This document shows, piece after piece, positions 1-7,641 of a stretch of DNA of 17,079 nucleotides. Source of the stretch: Clostridia bacterium (lineage in GTDB: Bacteria > Bacillota > Clostridia > Christensenellales > Pumilibacteraceae). The notes beneath the pieces are model-generated. The model was not told where the DNA came from, made no database searches, and saw only the letters and a program-made list of their open reading frames with translations. The position numbers were made by a program, and so were the translations under genes. How positions within the stretch are numbered: the first letter of the stretch is position 1; each line of letters starts with the position of its first letter. The DNA lies in contig CAAFIN010000225.1 in NCBI GenBank assembly GCA_900762945.1, positions 1 through 17,079 on the forward strand, written 5' to 3'.

Positions 1-342
1 AGGTCGGCGAAACCGAGTGGAGCGATAATATCCCCACGGCAACCAACGCAGGCACTTATACCGTAGAATACAGAGTAGTTGCGGACGGCAACCACAACGA
101 ACCGCAAGGCGGCTCGGTAGAAGTCGTTATCGCGAAAGCGAACGCGGAAGTTACCGCGCCTACCGCGAAAACTCTTACTTATACAGGCAGCGCTCAGGAA
201 CTGATTACCGCAGGCTCGGTAGTCGGCGGCAAAATGCAGTATAAGGTCGGCGAAACCGAGTGGAGCGATAATATCCCCACGGCAACCAACGCAGGCACTT
301 ATACCGTAGAATACAGAGTAGTTGCGGACGGCAACCACAACG
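1..342 (+). repeat. Near-identical 243-bp tandem duplication within the surface-protein gene
   Basis: Bases 1-99 and 244-342 are identical over 99 bp at an offset of 243 bp, which is exactly 81 codons, so the duplication keeps the reading frame. The copies encode the same Ig-like repeat core (VGETEWSDNIPTATNAGTY, then VEYRVVADGNHN). The left boundary lies outside the window, so more copies may exist upstream. The next unit (from about 489) is related in protein sequence but diverged in DNA. Confidence 0.9.
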
Positions 343-3056
343 CGGCAGAGGGCGGCAGCGTGGAAGTCAAGATTGCCAAAGTCGATATGGTTATCACTCA
401 TCCCACGGGCATAGATGGACTTGTGTATACAGGCGAGGCGCTGGTAGTTGTCAATAAGGGCAGCGTTATCGGCGGCAAAATCGAATTCTTTAACAACGCC
501 AACGACACATGGAGCGAAAATCCCCCGACGAAAACGAACGCCGGCAATTATCAATACCGTTACAGAGTAGTCGCGGACGGAAACCACAACGAGATTACCG
601 AAGAATACAGAGTAAGTTTCAAAATCGCGAAAATGGCGAACTCGGTTAAGTTCGACACGGCGAGCATGGACGTGACTTATCCCGCCGTTCCCGCGCCCAA
701 AGCGACGGCGACTTTCGGCGAAATCACCTATACTTACGCGACCGTAGAGAACAAGGATAACGCCGAAGCCTACGGCGACTGGAACACTATCGTTTCCGCA
801 GGCGCAGGCAGGCAGTACTACTGCAAAGCGACAGCCGCAGGCGACAATAACCACGAAACCGCTACCGAAATCAGGCTGTTCACTGTCCATAATGGCGCGA
901 ACGCGTTCAGCGAGTTCGAACTCACCGCCGCGACACTCAAGTGCGGCAACGAAATCGGTTACACCGCCAAAGCCAACGGCGGCACGGTGGTCGTAAAATA
1001 TTCGGTCGGCGAGAACGGACAGTACTATTCGTGGAGCGAACTCCTCAAGAAAATGATCGAACTCGACACAAACAACGCTATCGGCAACGGCTTTACCTAC
1101 TGGGCGAGAGCGTTCGTCGAAAACGACGATTTCTACACTGACGCTACCTCCGACGCGCGCTCGTTCGTGCTTAACCACGACTTTATAGACGGCGTTTGCA
1201 AGGGTTGCAATTACGCTCAGACCGGTATCGCCTACGGCGAAACCGAAACCGAGGCTTACGTTACCGGCTACGACGGCAACCACTCCAAGGAAGTCTATAT
1301 CCTCGCCGAGTACAACGGCAAGCCGGTTACTTATATCGCGCGCCGAGCATTTCGCGAGAAAACCATTAAAAAAATCGTAATGCCGACCGGTATCACCGAC
1401 CTCGGCGGACTGGTATTCCAGGATTGCAGAGAACTCGAATACGTCGATATGCGCGGAATCGATAAACTTCTGTACAACAAGGACGGCAGACCGGACGGAC
1501 AGAACGGGTGCGACAATAATTTCTTAAATTGTATTAAACTGACCACGGTAATCGTGAAAAACGGCTACACTTCGGAAGGATGCGGCGCTCAGTTCAGCGT
1601 GAACGGTGAAATAACTAATCCCGAAAAAGTAGTTAATCTCTATGCTTACGGCACCGCTACCGTTTCCGCACACGCTAACGATAAGCTTTTCACCGGTACG
1701 ATTTACTATCTCGGCGACGGCGAAAAGTGCTTTACCTGGAAATTCGACGAGAACGGCGGAATCAAAGCCGGTCCCGCAAAGCACGATTTCGTTGACGGTA
1801 AGTGCGCTACTTGCGGACTCTATATGGTCGAATACGCTTACGATTCCGCCGGTACGTCCTATTACGTCAAGGGCTTTGCAGCCGGAGTAAACGAGGAAAA
1901 CGTCGTAATCGTCGAGAAATATAACGACGGCACCAACGGCGAACACCCCGTGACTTACGTTGCGGCGGAAGCGTTTGCAAACAATCAGACGATTAAAAAA
2001 GTAATTATGCCCGGTATTACCGACATCGGCGGCAGATCGTTTGACAATTGTGCCGCGCTCGAGTACGTAGATATGCGCGGAGTTACTTATATTCCTTATG
2101 CCAAGTCCGAACCTGCCAGACCGGATAACGCGAACGACGCAAACAACAACTTTATCAACTGCGTCAGATTAACAACCGTTATCGTGGGCAACGGCTATCA
2201 CGCCGCGGCACAACAATTCGTTCTGAACGGTAAGGAAAAAATAAACGAAGCGGTTCTGTACGTTAACGGTACCGGACTTGCACAACTCGACAACGGCGAT
2301 TCGCTTATGTCCGGTACTATTTATTACCTCGGCGACGGCGTAAAATGCCTTACCTGGAAATTCGACGAGAACGGCGAGTTCAAGGCGGGTCCGAAGCATA
2401 ACTTCGTTAACGGCGTTTGCGAGAATTGCCAAGAAAAAGACGCTATGGGCGTGACTTACGCGTACGATTCCGCAAGCGATACTTACTTCGTAGCGGGCTA
2501 TACCGGCGATTCCGAAACCGTTAACGTGTTCGGAACGTGGAACGACGGAACGCACGATGAAAAGGCTGTAACGTTCGTAAGAGCAAACGCGTTTGAGGCA
2601 AATCCGATCATCAAGAAAGTTATACTGCCCGCAAGCGTTACCGATCTTGACGGCTACGTATTTTTGAATTGCCCTAACCTCGAATACGTTTCTATGGTCG
2701 GCGTAAAGAATTTGGTAAAAACTACACAAGGCGACTTGAAAAACGCGGGTAAACGTAGTACCGCTACTTATCCGCAAAACGAGTTTACGCATATGAATTT
2801 CCAAGGTTGCGCGAAACTCACGACGATAGTAGTCGGTAAAGAGTTCGTAGTGGGAGAAAATATGTTCAACGGCGCTACCGCTTACGTAAACGTTTACACT
2901 TTGGCTACCGGCGACACCGACGGCACCGTTACGTTGAACAAAGATACGCAGAATGGTATGCTGAACAATATCTACTACTACAGCAAAACCAAGGCGGAGG
3001 GCTTCTGGCGTTACGTCGACGGCGTTGCAACGCTTTGGGAAACGGCTCAGGCGTAA
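1..3056 (+). CDS. Surface protein with Ig-like (MBG-type) repeats and BspA-type LRR repeats, 5' end missing
   Basis: The reading frame is open from base 3, so the gene starts upstream of the window; an internal ATG at 234 is not the start. About 1017 residues are visible. The N-terminal visible part (bases 3 to about 890) holds Ig-like repeats with the recurring pattern YTG...VVGGK...W....PT.TNAGTY...YRVVADGNHN, typical of bacterial MBG/Ig-like cell-surface domains. The C-terminal part has three units starting near 1176, 1782 and 2397. Each unit opens with an H(D/N)F.(D/N)G.C..C mini-module and continues into BspA-type leucine-rich repeats (AF..N..IKKVIMP, then F.NC..LEYV.M.GV). The third unit ends with an aromatic tail (YYYS....FWRYVDG). 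Such proteins are normally secreted and often bind host or other extracellular ligands. The signal peptide would lie upstream. No LPXTG sorting motif is present at the C terminus, so any anchor is unknown. The specific ligand cannot be inferred. Confidence 0.88.
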   Translation, partial: VGETEWSDNIPTATNAGTYTVEYRVVADGNHNEPQGGSVEVVIAKANAEVTAPTAKTLTYTGSAQELITAGSVVGGKMQYKVGETEWSDNIPTATNAGTYTVEYRVVADGNHNAAEGGSVEVKIAKVDMVITHPTGIDGLVYTGEALVVVNKGSVIGGKIEFFNNANDTWSENPPTKTNAGNYQYRYRVVADGNHNEITEEYRVSFKIAKMANSVKFDTASMDVTYPAVPAPKATATFGEITYTYATVENKDNAEAYGDWNTIVSAGAGRQYYCKATAAGDNNHETATEIRLFTVHNGANAFSEFELTAATLKCGNEIGYTAKANGGTVVVKYSVGENGQYYSWSELLKKMIELDTNNAIGNGFTYWARAFVENDDFYTDATSDARSFVLNHDFIDGVCKGCNYAQTGIAYGETETEAYVTGYDGNHSKEVYILAEYNGKPVTYIARRAFREKTIKKIVMPTGITDLGGLVFQDCRELEYVDMRGIDKLLYNKDGRPDGQNGCDNNFLNCIKLTTVIVKNGYTSEGCGAQFSVNGEITNPEKVVNLYAYGTATVSAHANDKLFTGTIYYLGDGEKCFTWKFDENGGIKAGPAKHDFVDGKCATCGLYMVEYAYDSAGTSYYVKGFAAGVNEENVVIVEKYNDGTNGEHPVTYVAAEAFANNQTIKKVIMPGITDIGGRSFDNCAALEYVDMRGVTYIPYAKSEPARPDNANDANNNFINCVRLTTVIVGNGYHAAAQQFVLNGKEKINEAVLYVNGTGLAQLDNGDSLMSGTIYYLGDGVKCLTWKFDENGEFKAGPKHNFVNGVCENCQEKDAMGVTYAYDSASDTYFVAGYTGDSETVNVFGTWNDGTHDEKAVTFVRANAFEANPIIKKVILPASVTDLDGYVFLNCPNLEYVSMVGVKNLVKTTQGDLKNAGKRSTATYPQNEFTHMNFQGCAKLTTIVVGKEFVVGENMFNGATAYVNVYTLATGDTDGTVTLNKDTQNGMLNNIYYYSKTKAEGFWRYVDGVATLWETAQA
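1176..3053 (+). repeat. Three diverged CxxC + LRR_5 repeat units inside the surface protein
   Basis: Units begin near 1176, 1782 and 2397, spaced 606 and 615 bp. Each starts with an HDFxxGxCxxC-like module, followed by a beta-rich segment (Y.V.GY.G....V....YN.....VTYV), an LRR_5 stretch and a GTIYYLGDGxKC.TWKFDENG linker in the first two units. The third unit replaces that linker with a YYYSKTKAEGFWRYVDG tail. Confidence 0.75.
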
Positions 3057-3082
3057 AGTAAAAACGTAAAAACAAACGAGGA

Positions 3083-3138
3083 AAATGCGCTTTCCGCGGT
3101 CGACAACAAAAGCGGCGGCGGAAAGCGTATTTGTCTTT
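3083..3138 (+). terminator. Probable rho-independent terminator after the surface-protein gene
   Basis: Bases 3083-3097 pair with 3118-3132 (15 bp with one G-T wobble), leaving a 20-nt loop, followed by a short T-rich run (gtcttt). It lies 26 bp after the stop codon. The T-tract is weak, so some read-through into the downstream operon is plausible. No convincing promoter was found between here and the next start at 3183. Confidence 0.7.
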
Positions 3139-3182
3139 AAGAAAGCCGGCGCGGCTTAGGAATTATCCGTAAAGGAGCAACG

Positions 3183-4163
3183 ATGAACGGAAAACTTAAA
3201 AAAATCGCGATAAGCGCGCTTTGTCTTATACTTATTATCCCCGCGTTCGCGCTCGCCGGGTGCGGCAGAAAAGAGGAAGAAAAGCCGTCCGTAACCGTTA
3301 CTTTCGCGCAAAACGGCGTAACGAAATCGGAAATAACGGTAGTTTCGGGCGAGAAGATCGATCCCGCCGCCGTTTCCGCGCCCGCGTCCGAAAAGGACGG
3401 CTACGTTACCGAGTGGAATTTCGATTTCGACTTGCCGGTCGCCGAAAGCCGTACGGTAAGCACGGTAAGTTACACCGAAGGCTTGACTTTTGCCAAGTCG
3501 CTAAAGGGCGGCGAGTACGTCGTTACCGGGTACACGGGGCGGTCGGAGAACGTTTTTATGCCCGATTTTTACCGTGAAAAACCGGTCGCTTCGATAAGAG
3601 CCGAAGCGTTCAAGGGTAACGAAACGATCGTTTCCGTGCGTTTTCCGGCTTCGCTCGTATCTATCGGCGAAGAAGCGTTCAAGGCTTGCGTAAACCTCGG
3701 CAGCGTGAATTTTCCCGACGCCGTCACGACTTTGGGCGCTTCGGCGTTCTCGGAGTGCGAGGGATTGGAGGAGTTTACGTTCCCGAAAAACATAACGATA
3801 GTTTCGTCGCGTGTGGTGCAGGGCTGTAACTTCGATTTCGTCGCGGTGCCGGAGGGCGTGACGACGATAGAAGCGTACGCGTTCGCATGCCGCGCTACGG
3901 CCATAGTTCTGCCCGCTTCGCTCCGCAGAATAGAGGAGCTGGGGCTTTGGGCGAACCTTACGACGATTTACTACGCCGGCGAGGACTACCGCTGGGAAAC
4001 GGTGACGATATCCGAAGTGCCGTACACGAACGGCGGAATTACGTTCTCGGCGAAATCCGTCGCCACCGAGCGCGCGACCGTGTACTTTTATTCGGAAACC
4101 GCGCCGTCTAAGCCCGGCAACTACTGGCATTACGTTTCGGGAGAACCTGTCGTATGGGCATAA
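3183..4163 (+). CDS. BspA-like leucine-rich-repeat lipoprotein
   Basis: This is a 326-residue protein. The start is supported by AAAGGAG ending 5 bp upstream of ATG. The N terminus is a classic lipoprotein signal: a basic start (MNGKLKK), a hydrophobic core, and a lipobox LAGC with the lipidated cysteine at residue 27. An acidic/basic linker follows (RKEEEK). Residues from about 110 to 250 carry BspA-type LRR_5 repeats (IRAEAFKGNETIVSVRFP, IGEEAFKACVNLGSVNFP, LGASAFSECEGLEEFTFP, and so on). The C terminus carries a TVYFYSETAP...NYWHYV tail. The protein is expected on the outer face of the membrane. It is the first gene of an operon of intracellular glycan-degrading enzymes, and its last 10 bp overlap the next gene. 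A role in surface binding of glycan or host protein is an inference; no transport or catalytic domain is visible. Confidence 0.88.
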   Translation: MNGKLKKIAISALCLILIIPAFALAGCGRKEEEKPSVTVTFAQNGVTKSEITVVSGEKIDPAAVSAPASEKDGYVTEWNFDFDLPVAESRTVSTVSYTEGLTFAKSLKGGEYVVTGYTGRSENVFMPDFYREKPVASIRAEAFKGNETIVSVRFPASLVSIGEEAFKACVNLGSVNFPDAVTTLGASAFSECEGLEEFTFPKNITIVSSRVVQGCNFDFVAVPEGVTTIEAYAFACRATAIVLPASLRRIEELGLWANLTTIYYAGEDYRWETVTISEVPYTNGGITFSAKSVATERATVYFYSETAPSKPGNYWHYVSGEPVVWA

Positions 4164-5485
4164 GCGAAAGACAAGACAGAATAGACGTTTCCCGCCTCGA
4201 CTACGGCGAGCGTAAACCCTATAAGGACGGCGAAATCCGCACGGAAGCGCTCGAGTACGCGCTGAAAAATTACCGCGAAATTTATATTCCCGCGGGCAAG
4301 TATTACGTCGACCGATCGCTGATTATCGGCTCGGACACGAAGATTATTGCCGACGAGAACGCGGAAATTATCCTCGTAAAAGGCACGAAAACCTTGCTTA
4401 TCCGCAACGAAAGCGTGATAGACGGTTCGTTCGCCGCGATTGCGGACGGAGCGCCGTTTGACCGCAATATTACGATAACCGGCGGCGTGTGGGGCGAGGA
4501 AAATACCGAACGGCTCGGCTACGGCAAAACGGGTTGCTACGACGAAGCGGACAGTTTTCACGGCGTGTCGACTTGTATGCTAATGAGCGGCGTAAAAGGG
4601 TTGACGATAGAAAACGTCACGTTTCGCAGCACCGCGGGCTTTGCCTGTCAGGTGGGACGGATAGAGGACTTTCGGATAGAAAACCTGCGTTTCGACCGCT
4701 GCTTTGCGGACGGACTGCACGTCGGCGGCGGAGTAAGGCGCGGCGTGATAAGAAACCTATACGGACATACCGAGGACGACCTCGTCGCGCTGAACGCTTA
4801 CGACTGGGACGATTCGTCCATAAACTTCGGTCCGATAGAGGACCTCGTCGTGAACGGAATAAAGGCGGCGGGCGGCGAGAACGTCCACAAGTCGTTTCGT
4901 ATTCAGCCGGGAGTGTACCCGTACCCGCGCGGCGGCGCCGAGGACTGCTATATAAAGAACCTTACCGTTCGTAACGTGACGGGCGTGACCACTTTCAAAA
5001 TGTATCTGCAAACCCCCGCGTACACGGATAAGCCCGAAAAGAACGTAGGGGTGGGAAGACTTGAGAATATAATTTTCGAGAACGTGACGGCGGATACGAC
5101 TTCGCCCGTCGACCGCCAGCCGAATTACCTCGGCGGCGACCCGATAACGGGCAACTTCGCGACTTTCGAGGTGGGAAGCAACGTTCGCGGGCTTGCGTTC
5201 CGAGACGTCCGGGTTTCGCTCGACAGACAAAAATATCCGAACTCGTATTTTATGATCGCAGGCCCGAAATCGCAGTATATCGCGGAGAAAAAACTCGAAC
5301 TTTTCGACCCGTACGTTACTTGCGAAGTATCGGGCGTAACTTACGACGGCGTGATCATAAACGGAGAAAATGTCGACGACCTCGCGCCGTTCGTCAAAGA
5401 AATCGTATTCGACAAATTGTACCCGACGGATTTACCGTTCGGGCGCGGCAAAATAACTTCGATAGCCAAGGAGAAACGGCAATGA
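4154..5485 (+). CDS. GH28-like right-handed parallel beta-helix protein, putative intracellular glycosidase
   Basis: This 443-residue protein starts inside the preceding gene (10-bp overlap), with a GGGAGA-type site about 10 bp upstream. It has no signal peptide. The opening segment (IYIPAGKYYV, residues about 40-50) and repeated short strands of the form LTIENVTF, FRIENLRF, LVVNGIKA and LTVRNVTG are the regular rungs of a pectate-lyase/GH28-type beta-helix. Candidate catalytic residues sit in DGLH (residues 186-189) and EDD (207-209, in GHTEDDLVALNA), with an FRIQPG segment further on. These positions recall the paired aspartates and Arg-Ile region of GH28, but the canonical GH28 motifs are not intact, so the family and substrate are uncertain. 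Operon position suggests it trims another cap or linkage from the same oligosaccharide as GH95 and GH112. A polysaccharide lyase or GH110-like activity is an alternative. Confidence 0.7.
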   Translation: MGISERQDRIDVSRLDYGERKPYKDGEIRTEALEYALKNYREIYIPAGKYYVDRSLIIGSDTKIIADENAEIILVKGTKTLLIRNESVIDGSFAAIADGAPFDRNITITGGVWGEENTERLGYGKTGCYDEADSFHGVSTCMLMSGVKGLTIENVTFRSTAGFACQVGRIEDFRIENLRFDRCFADGLHVGGGVRRGVIRNLYGHTEDDLVALNAYDWDDSSINFGPIEDLVVNGIKAAGGENVHKSFRIQPGVYPYPRGGAEDCYIKNLTVRNVTGVTTFKMYLQTPAYTDKPEKNVGVGRLENIIFENVTADTTSPVDRQPNYLGGDPITGNFATFEVGSNVRGLAFRDVRVSLDRQKYPNSYFMIAGPKSQYIAEKKLELFDPYVTCEVSGVTYDGVIINGENVDDLAPFVKEIVFDKLYPTDLPFGRGKITSIAKEKRQ

Positions 5486-7641
5486 GCAAAGGCAGATTTA
5501 CCATACCGACCGACGAGAGTTTCGTCGACGGGACCGAGATTATCGCAAAAAAGTGGGGCGCGGACGCGGTGCGCGACTGCGACGGCACGCGGCTTCCGAA
5601 AAACCCGGGACAGTTCGGAAAAGTCTACAACACTTATTTCGTCGTGCGCGGCGACAACGAGTGGGCGCGCAAACACCCCGAGGAGGCTCAGCGCATTTTC
5701 CTGTTGTCCGAGCGTAAACTCGCGACCGAAAAAACGCTGACTATCGAGATAATGAAAGGGTTTTTGAAAGACGAGTTCGACCCCGATTACTCGTATCTTA
5801 ACCTTTGGCAAGTCTACGACCGCACTACCGGCGAGGAAGTCGCGCGGGAGAAGTGGCGCGCGGACGAGAATTCCGGCGTAGTCACGATCGACGGCGCGGC
5901 GCCGTTTCACGAGTACACCGTAACTTTTCTTGCGCGCGTGACCTGGCACCCGGTGCAGATATACAATTATCTTACCAACGAATGGACTTGCGAAAAACAA
6001 CTCACTTACGACCCGGCGTTCCCCGCGACAAAGGAATACGTCAAGCGGCACATGCGCGAGTGGTGCGAGCAAAACCCCGAAACCGACGTGGTACGCTTCA
6101 CGACCTTTCTTTATCAGTTCACGCTGATTTTCAACGATCTCGGCAAGGAAAAGCAAGTCGAATGGTTCGGCTACGCGCAGACCGCCAACCCGATACTTAT
6201 CGCGGACTTCGAGAAAGAGAGCGGCATCGCGCTCAGCGCCGAGGACTTCGTGGACAGCGGCTACTATAACAACTGCTTCCGCACACCCACTGAAAAGTTC
6301 AAAAAGTATATGGACTTCGTGGAGAGGTTCGTTAGCCGAACCATCGGCGAACTCGTGGCGATCGTTCACGAGCACGGCAAGGAAGCGATGATGTTTTTAG
6401 GCGACGACTGGATCGGATCGGAGCCGTACGGCGAGCATTTCAAGGACATGGGGTTGGACGCGGTGGTCGGCTCGATCGGCGGCGGCGTGACCGTGCGCAT
6501 GCTGTCCGAAATCCTCGCGGTGAAGTACCGCGAGGGCAGATTTTTGCCGTACTTTTTTCCCGACACGTTCTTCCCCGGCAACGAGGACAACGCCGTAGCC
6601 GAGCTCAACCGCAACTGGCGTACCGCCCGCCGCGCGATCATGCGCAAACCTATCGACAGAATGGGCTTCGGCGGGTATCTGTCGCTGGCGGCTTCGTTCC
6701 CGAAGTTCGTGGACAGAGTAGCCGAAATTGCCGACGAATTCCGCACGATCTACGAAGCGGTGGACGGCAAGAAACCTTATTGCCGGCTCAAAGTCGCGCT
6801 CCTTAACGCCTGGGGTAAAAAGCGCAGTTGGATGAGTCATATGTGCGCTCACGAACTCTGGTATCAGCAGATTTATTCCTATCAGGGCATTTTGGAGTCG
6901 ATTTCCGGGCTTCCCGTCGATATCGAGTTTTTGTCGTTCGGCGACGTTCTCGACGGCGTACCGAATGGTATAGACGTGATCATCAACGCCGGCGACGCTT
7001 ATACCGCGTTTTCCGGCGGAGAGGCTTGGCGTGACGAAAGGCTGCTGACCGCGATAAGAAAGTTCGTATACGACGGCGGCGGTTTTATCGGCGTGGGCGA
7101 ACCCACCGCGTGCGAGGGCAACGGCAGATTTTTCAGGCTTGCGGACGTGCTCGGCGTGGACGAAGAGATCGGTTTCACGCTGTCAATCGACAAGTACAAT
7201 ATAAATAAGGTCAGCCACCCGCTTACCGACGGGCTTAGCAATGTCGACTACGGCGAGGACAAGAAAAATATCTATGCTCTGGACAATGCGAAAGTGCTGG
7301 ACATCGCGATAAGCGACCGCTTCCGCCGCAACGTGAACGTCGGCGAAGTCAAAATGGCTGTGAACGAGTACGGCAAGGGCAGAAGTTTCTATATCACCGG
7401 ACTGCCGTACAGTTTCGAGAACTCGCGGCTTCTCTACAGGGCTATGTGCTGGGCTGCGAACAAGGATCTTAACGTCGCGTACTCGTCGAACCCCGCGACC
7501 GAGTGCAACTATTACCCCGAGGCGGGCAAGTACGCCGTCGTGAACAATTCGGACGAAACGCAGATTACGGACTTCTACGACGTGAACGGAAACAAACGCA
7601 CTATCGAACTGAAACCCACGGAAATAATATGGCTGAAATAA
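5482..7641 (+). CDS. lnpA: GH112 1,3-beta-galactosyl-N-acetylhexosamine phosphorylase
   Basis: The start at 5482 gives 719 residues. It is chosen over an upstream in-frame ATG at 5320 because AAGGAGA lies 7 bp before it, the ATGA overlap with the preceding stop is typical of coupling, and the resulting N terminus (GRFTIPTDESF, then WGADAVRDCDGT) matches the family opening. GH112 enzymes reversibly cleave Gal-beta-1,3-GlcNAc or Gal-beta-1,3-GalNAc with phosphate to give alpha-galactose 1-phosphate and the free N-acetylhexosamine, in the cytoplasm. Family signatures are visible: an N-terminal TIM-barrel, FLGDDWIGSEPYG (residues 305-317) whose Asp308 corresponds to the known general-acid aspartate, and a glutamine-amidotransferase-like middle domain with VIINAGD. 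Length matches the family. No signal peptide is present. Some GH112 members act on Gal-beta-1,4-rhamnose; the adjacent fucose genes favour the HexNAc activity, but specificity is not proven from sequence. The next gene starts 13 bp inside this one. Confidence 0.9.
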   Translation: MSKGRFTIPTDESFVDGTEIIAKKWGADAVRDCDGTRLPKNPGQFGKVYNTYFVVRGDNEWARKHPEEAQRIFLLSERKLATEKTLTIEIMKGFLKDEFDPDYSYLNLWQVYDRTTGEEVAREKWRADENSGVVTIDGAAPFHEYTVTFLARVTWHPVQIYNYLTNEWTCEKQLTYDPAFPATKEYVKRHMREWCEQNPETDVVRFTTFLYQFTLIFNDLGKEKQVEWFGYAQTANPILIADFEKESGIALSAEDFVDSGYYNNCFRTPTEKFKKYMDFVERFVSRTIGELVAIVHEHGKEAMMFLGDDWIGSEPYGEHFKDMGLDAVVGSIGGGVTVRMLSEILAVKYREGRFLPYFFPDTFFPGNEDNAVAELNRNWRTARRAIMRKPIDRMGFGGYLSLAASFPKFVDRVAEIADEFRTIYEAVDGKKPYCRLKVALLNAWGKKRSWMSHMCAHELWYQQIYSYQGILESISGLPVDIEFLSFGDVLDGVPNGIDVIINAGDAYTAFSGGEAWRDERLLTAIRKFVYDGGGFIGVGEPTACEGNGRFFRLADVLGVDEEIGFTLSIDKYNINKVSHPLTDGLSNVDYGEDKKNIYALDNAKVLDIAISDRFRRNVNVGEVKMAVNEYGKGRSFYITGLPYSFENSRLLYRAMCWAANKDLNVAYSSNPATECNYYPEAGKYAVVNNSDETQITDFYDVNGNKRTIELKPTEIIWLK

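Noticed and set aside
5341..6375. Long minus-strand open frame opposite the GH112 gene
   Set aside because: It is antisense to the conserved GH112 coding sequence, with no ribosome site or recognisable domain.
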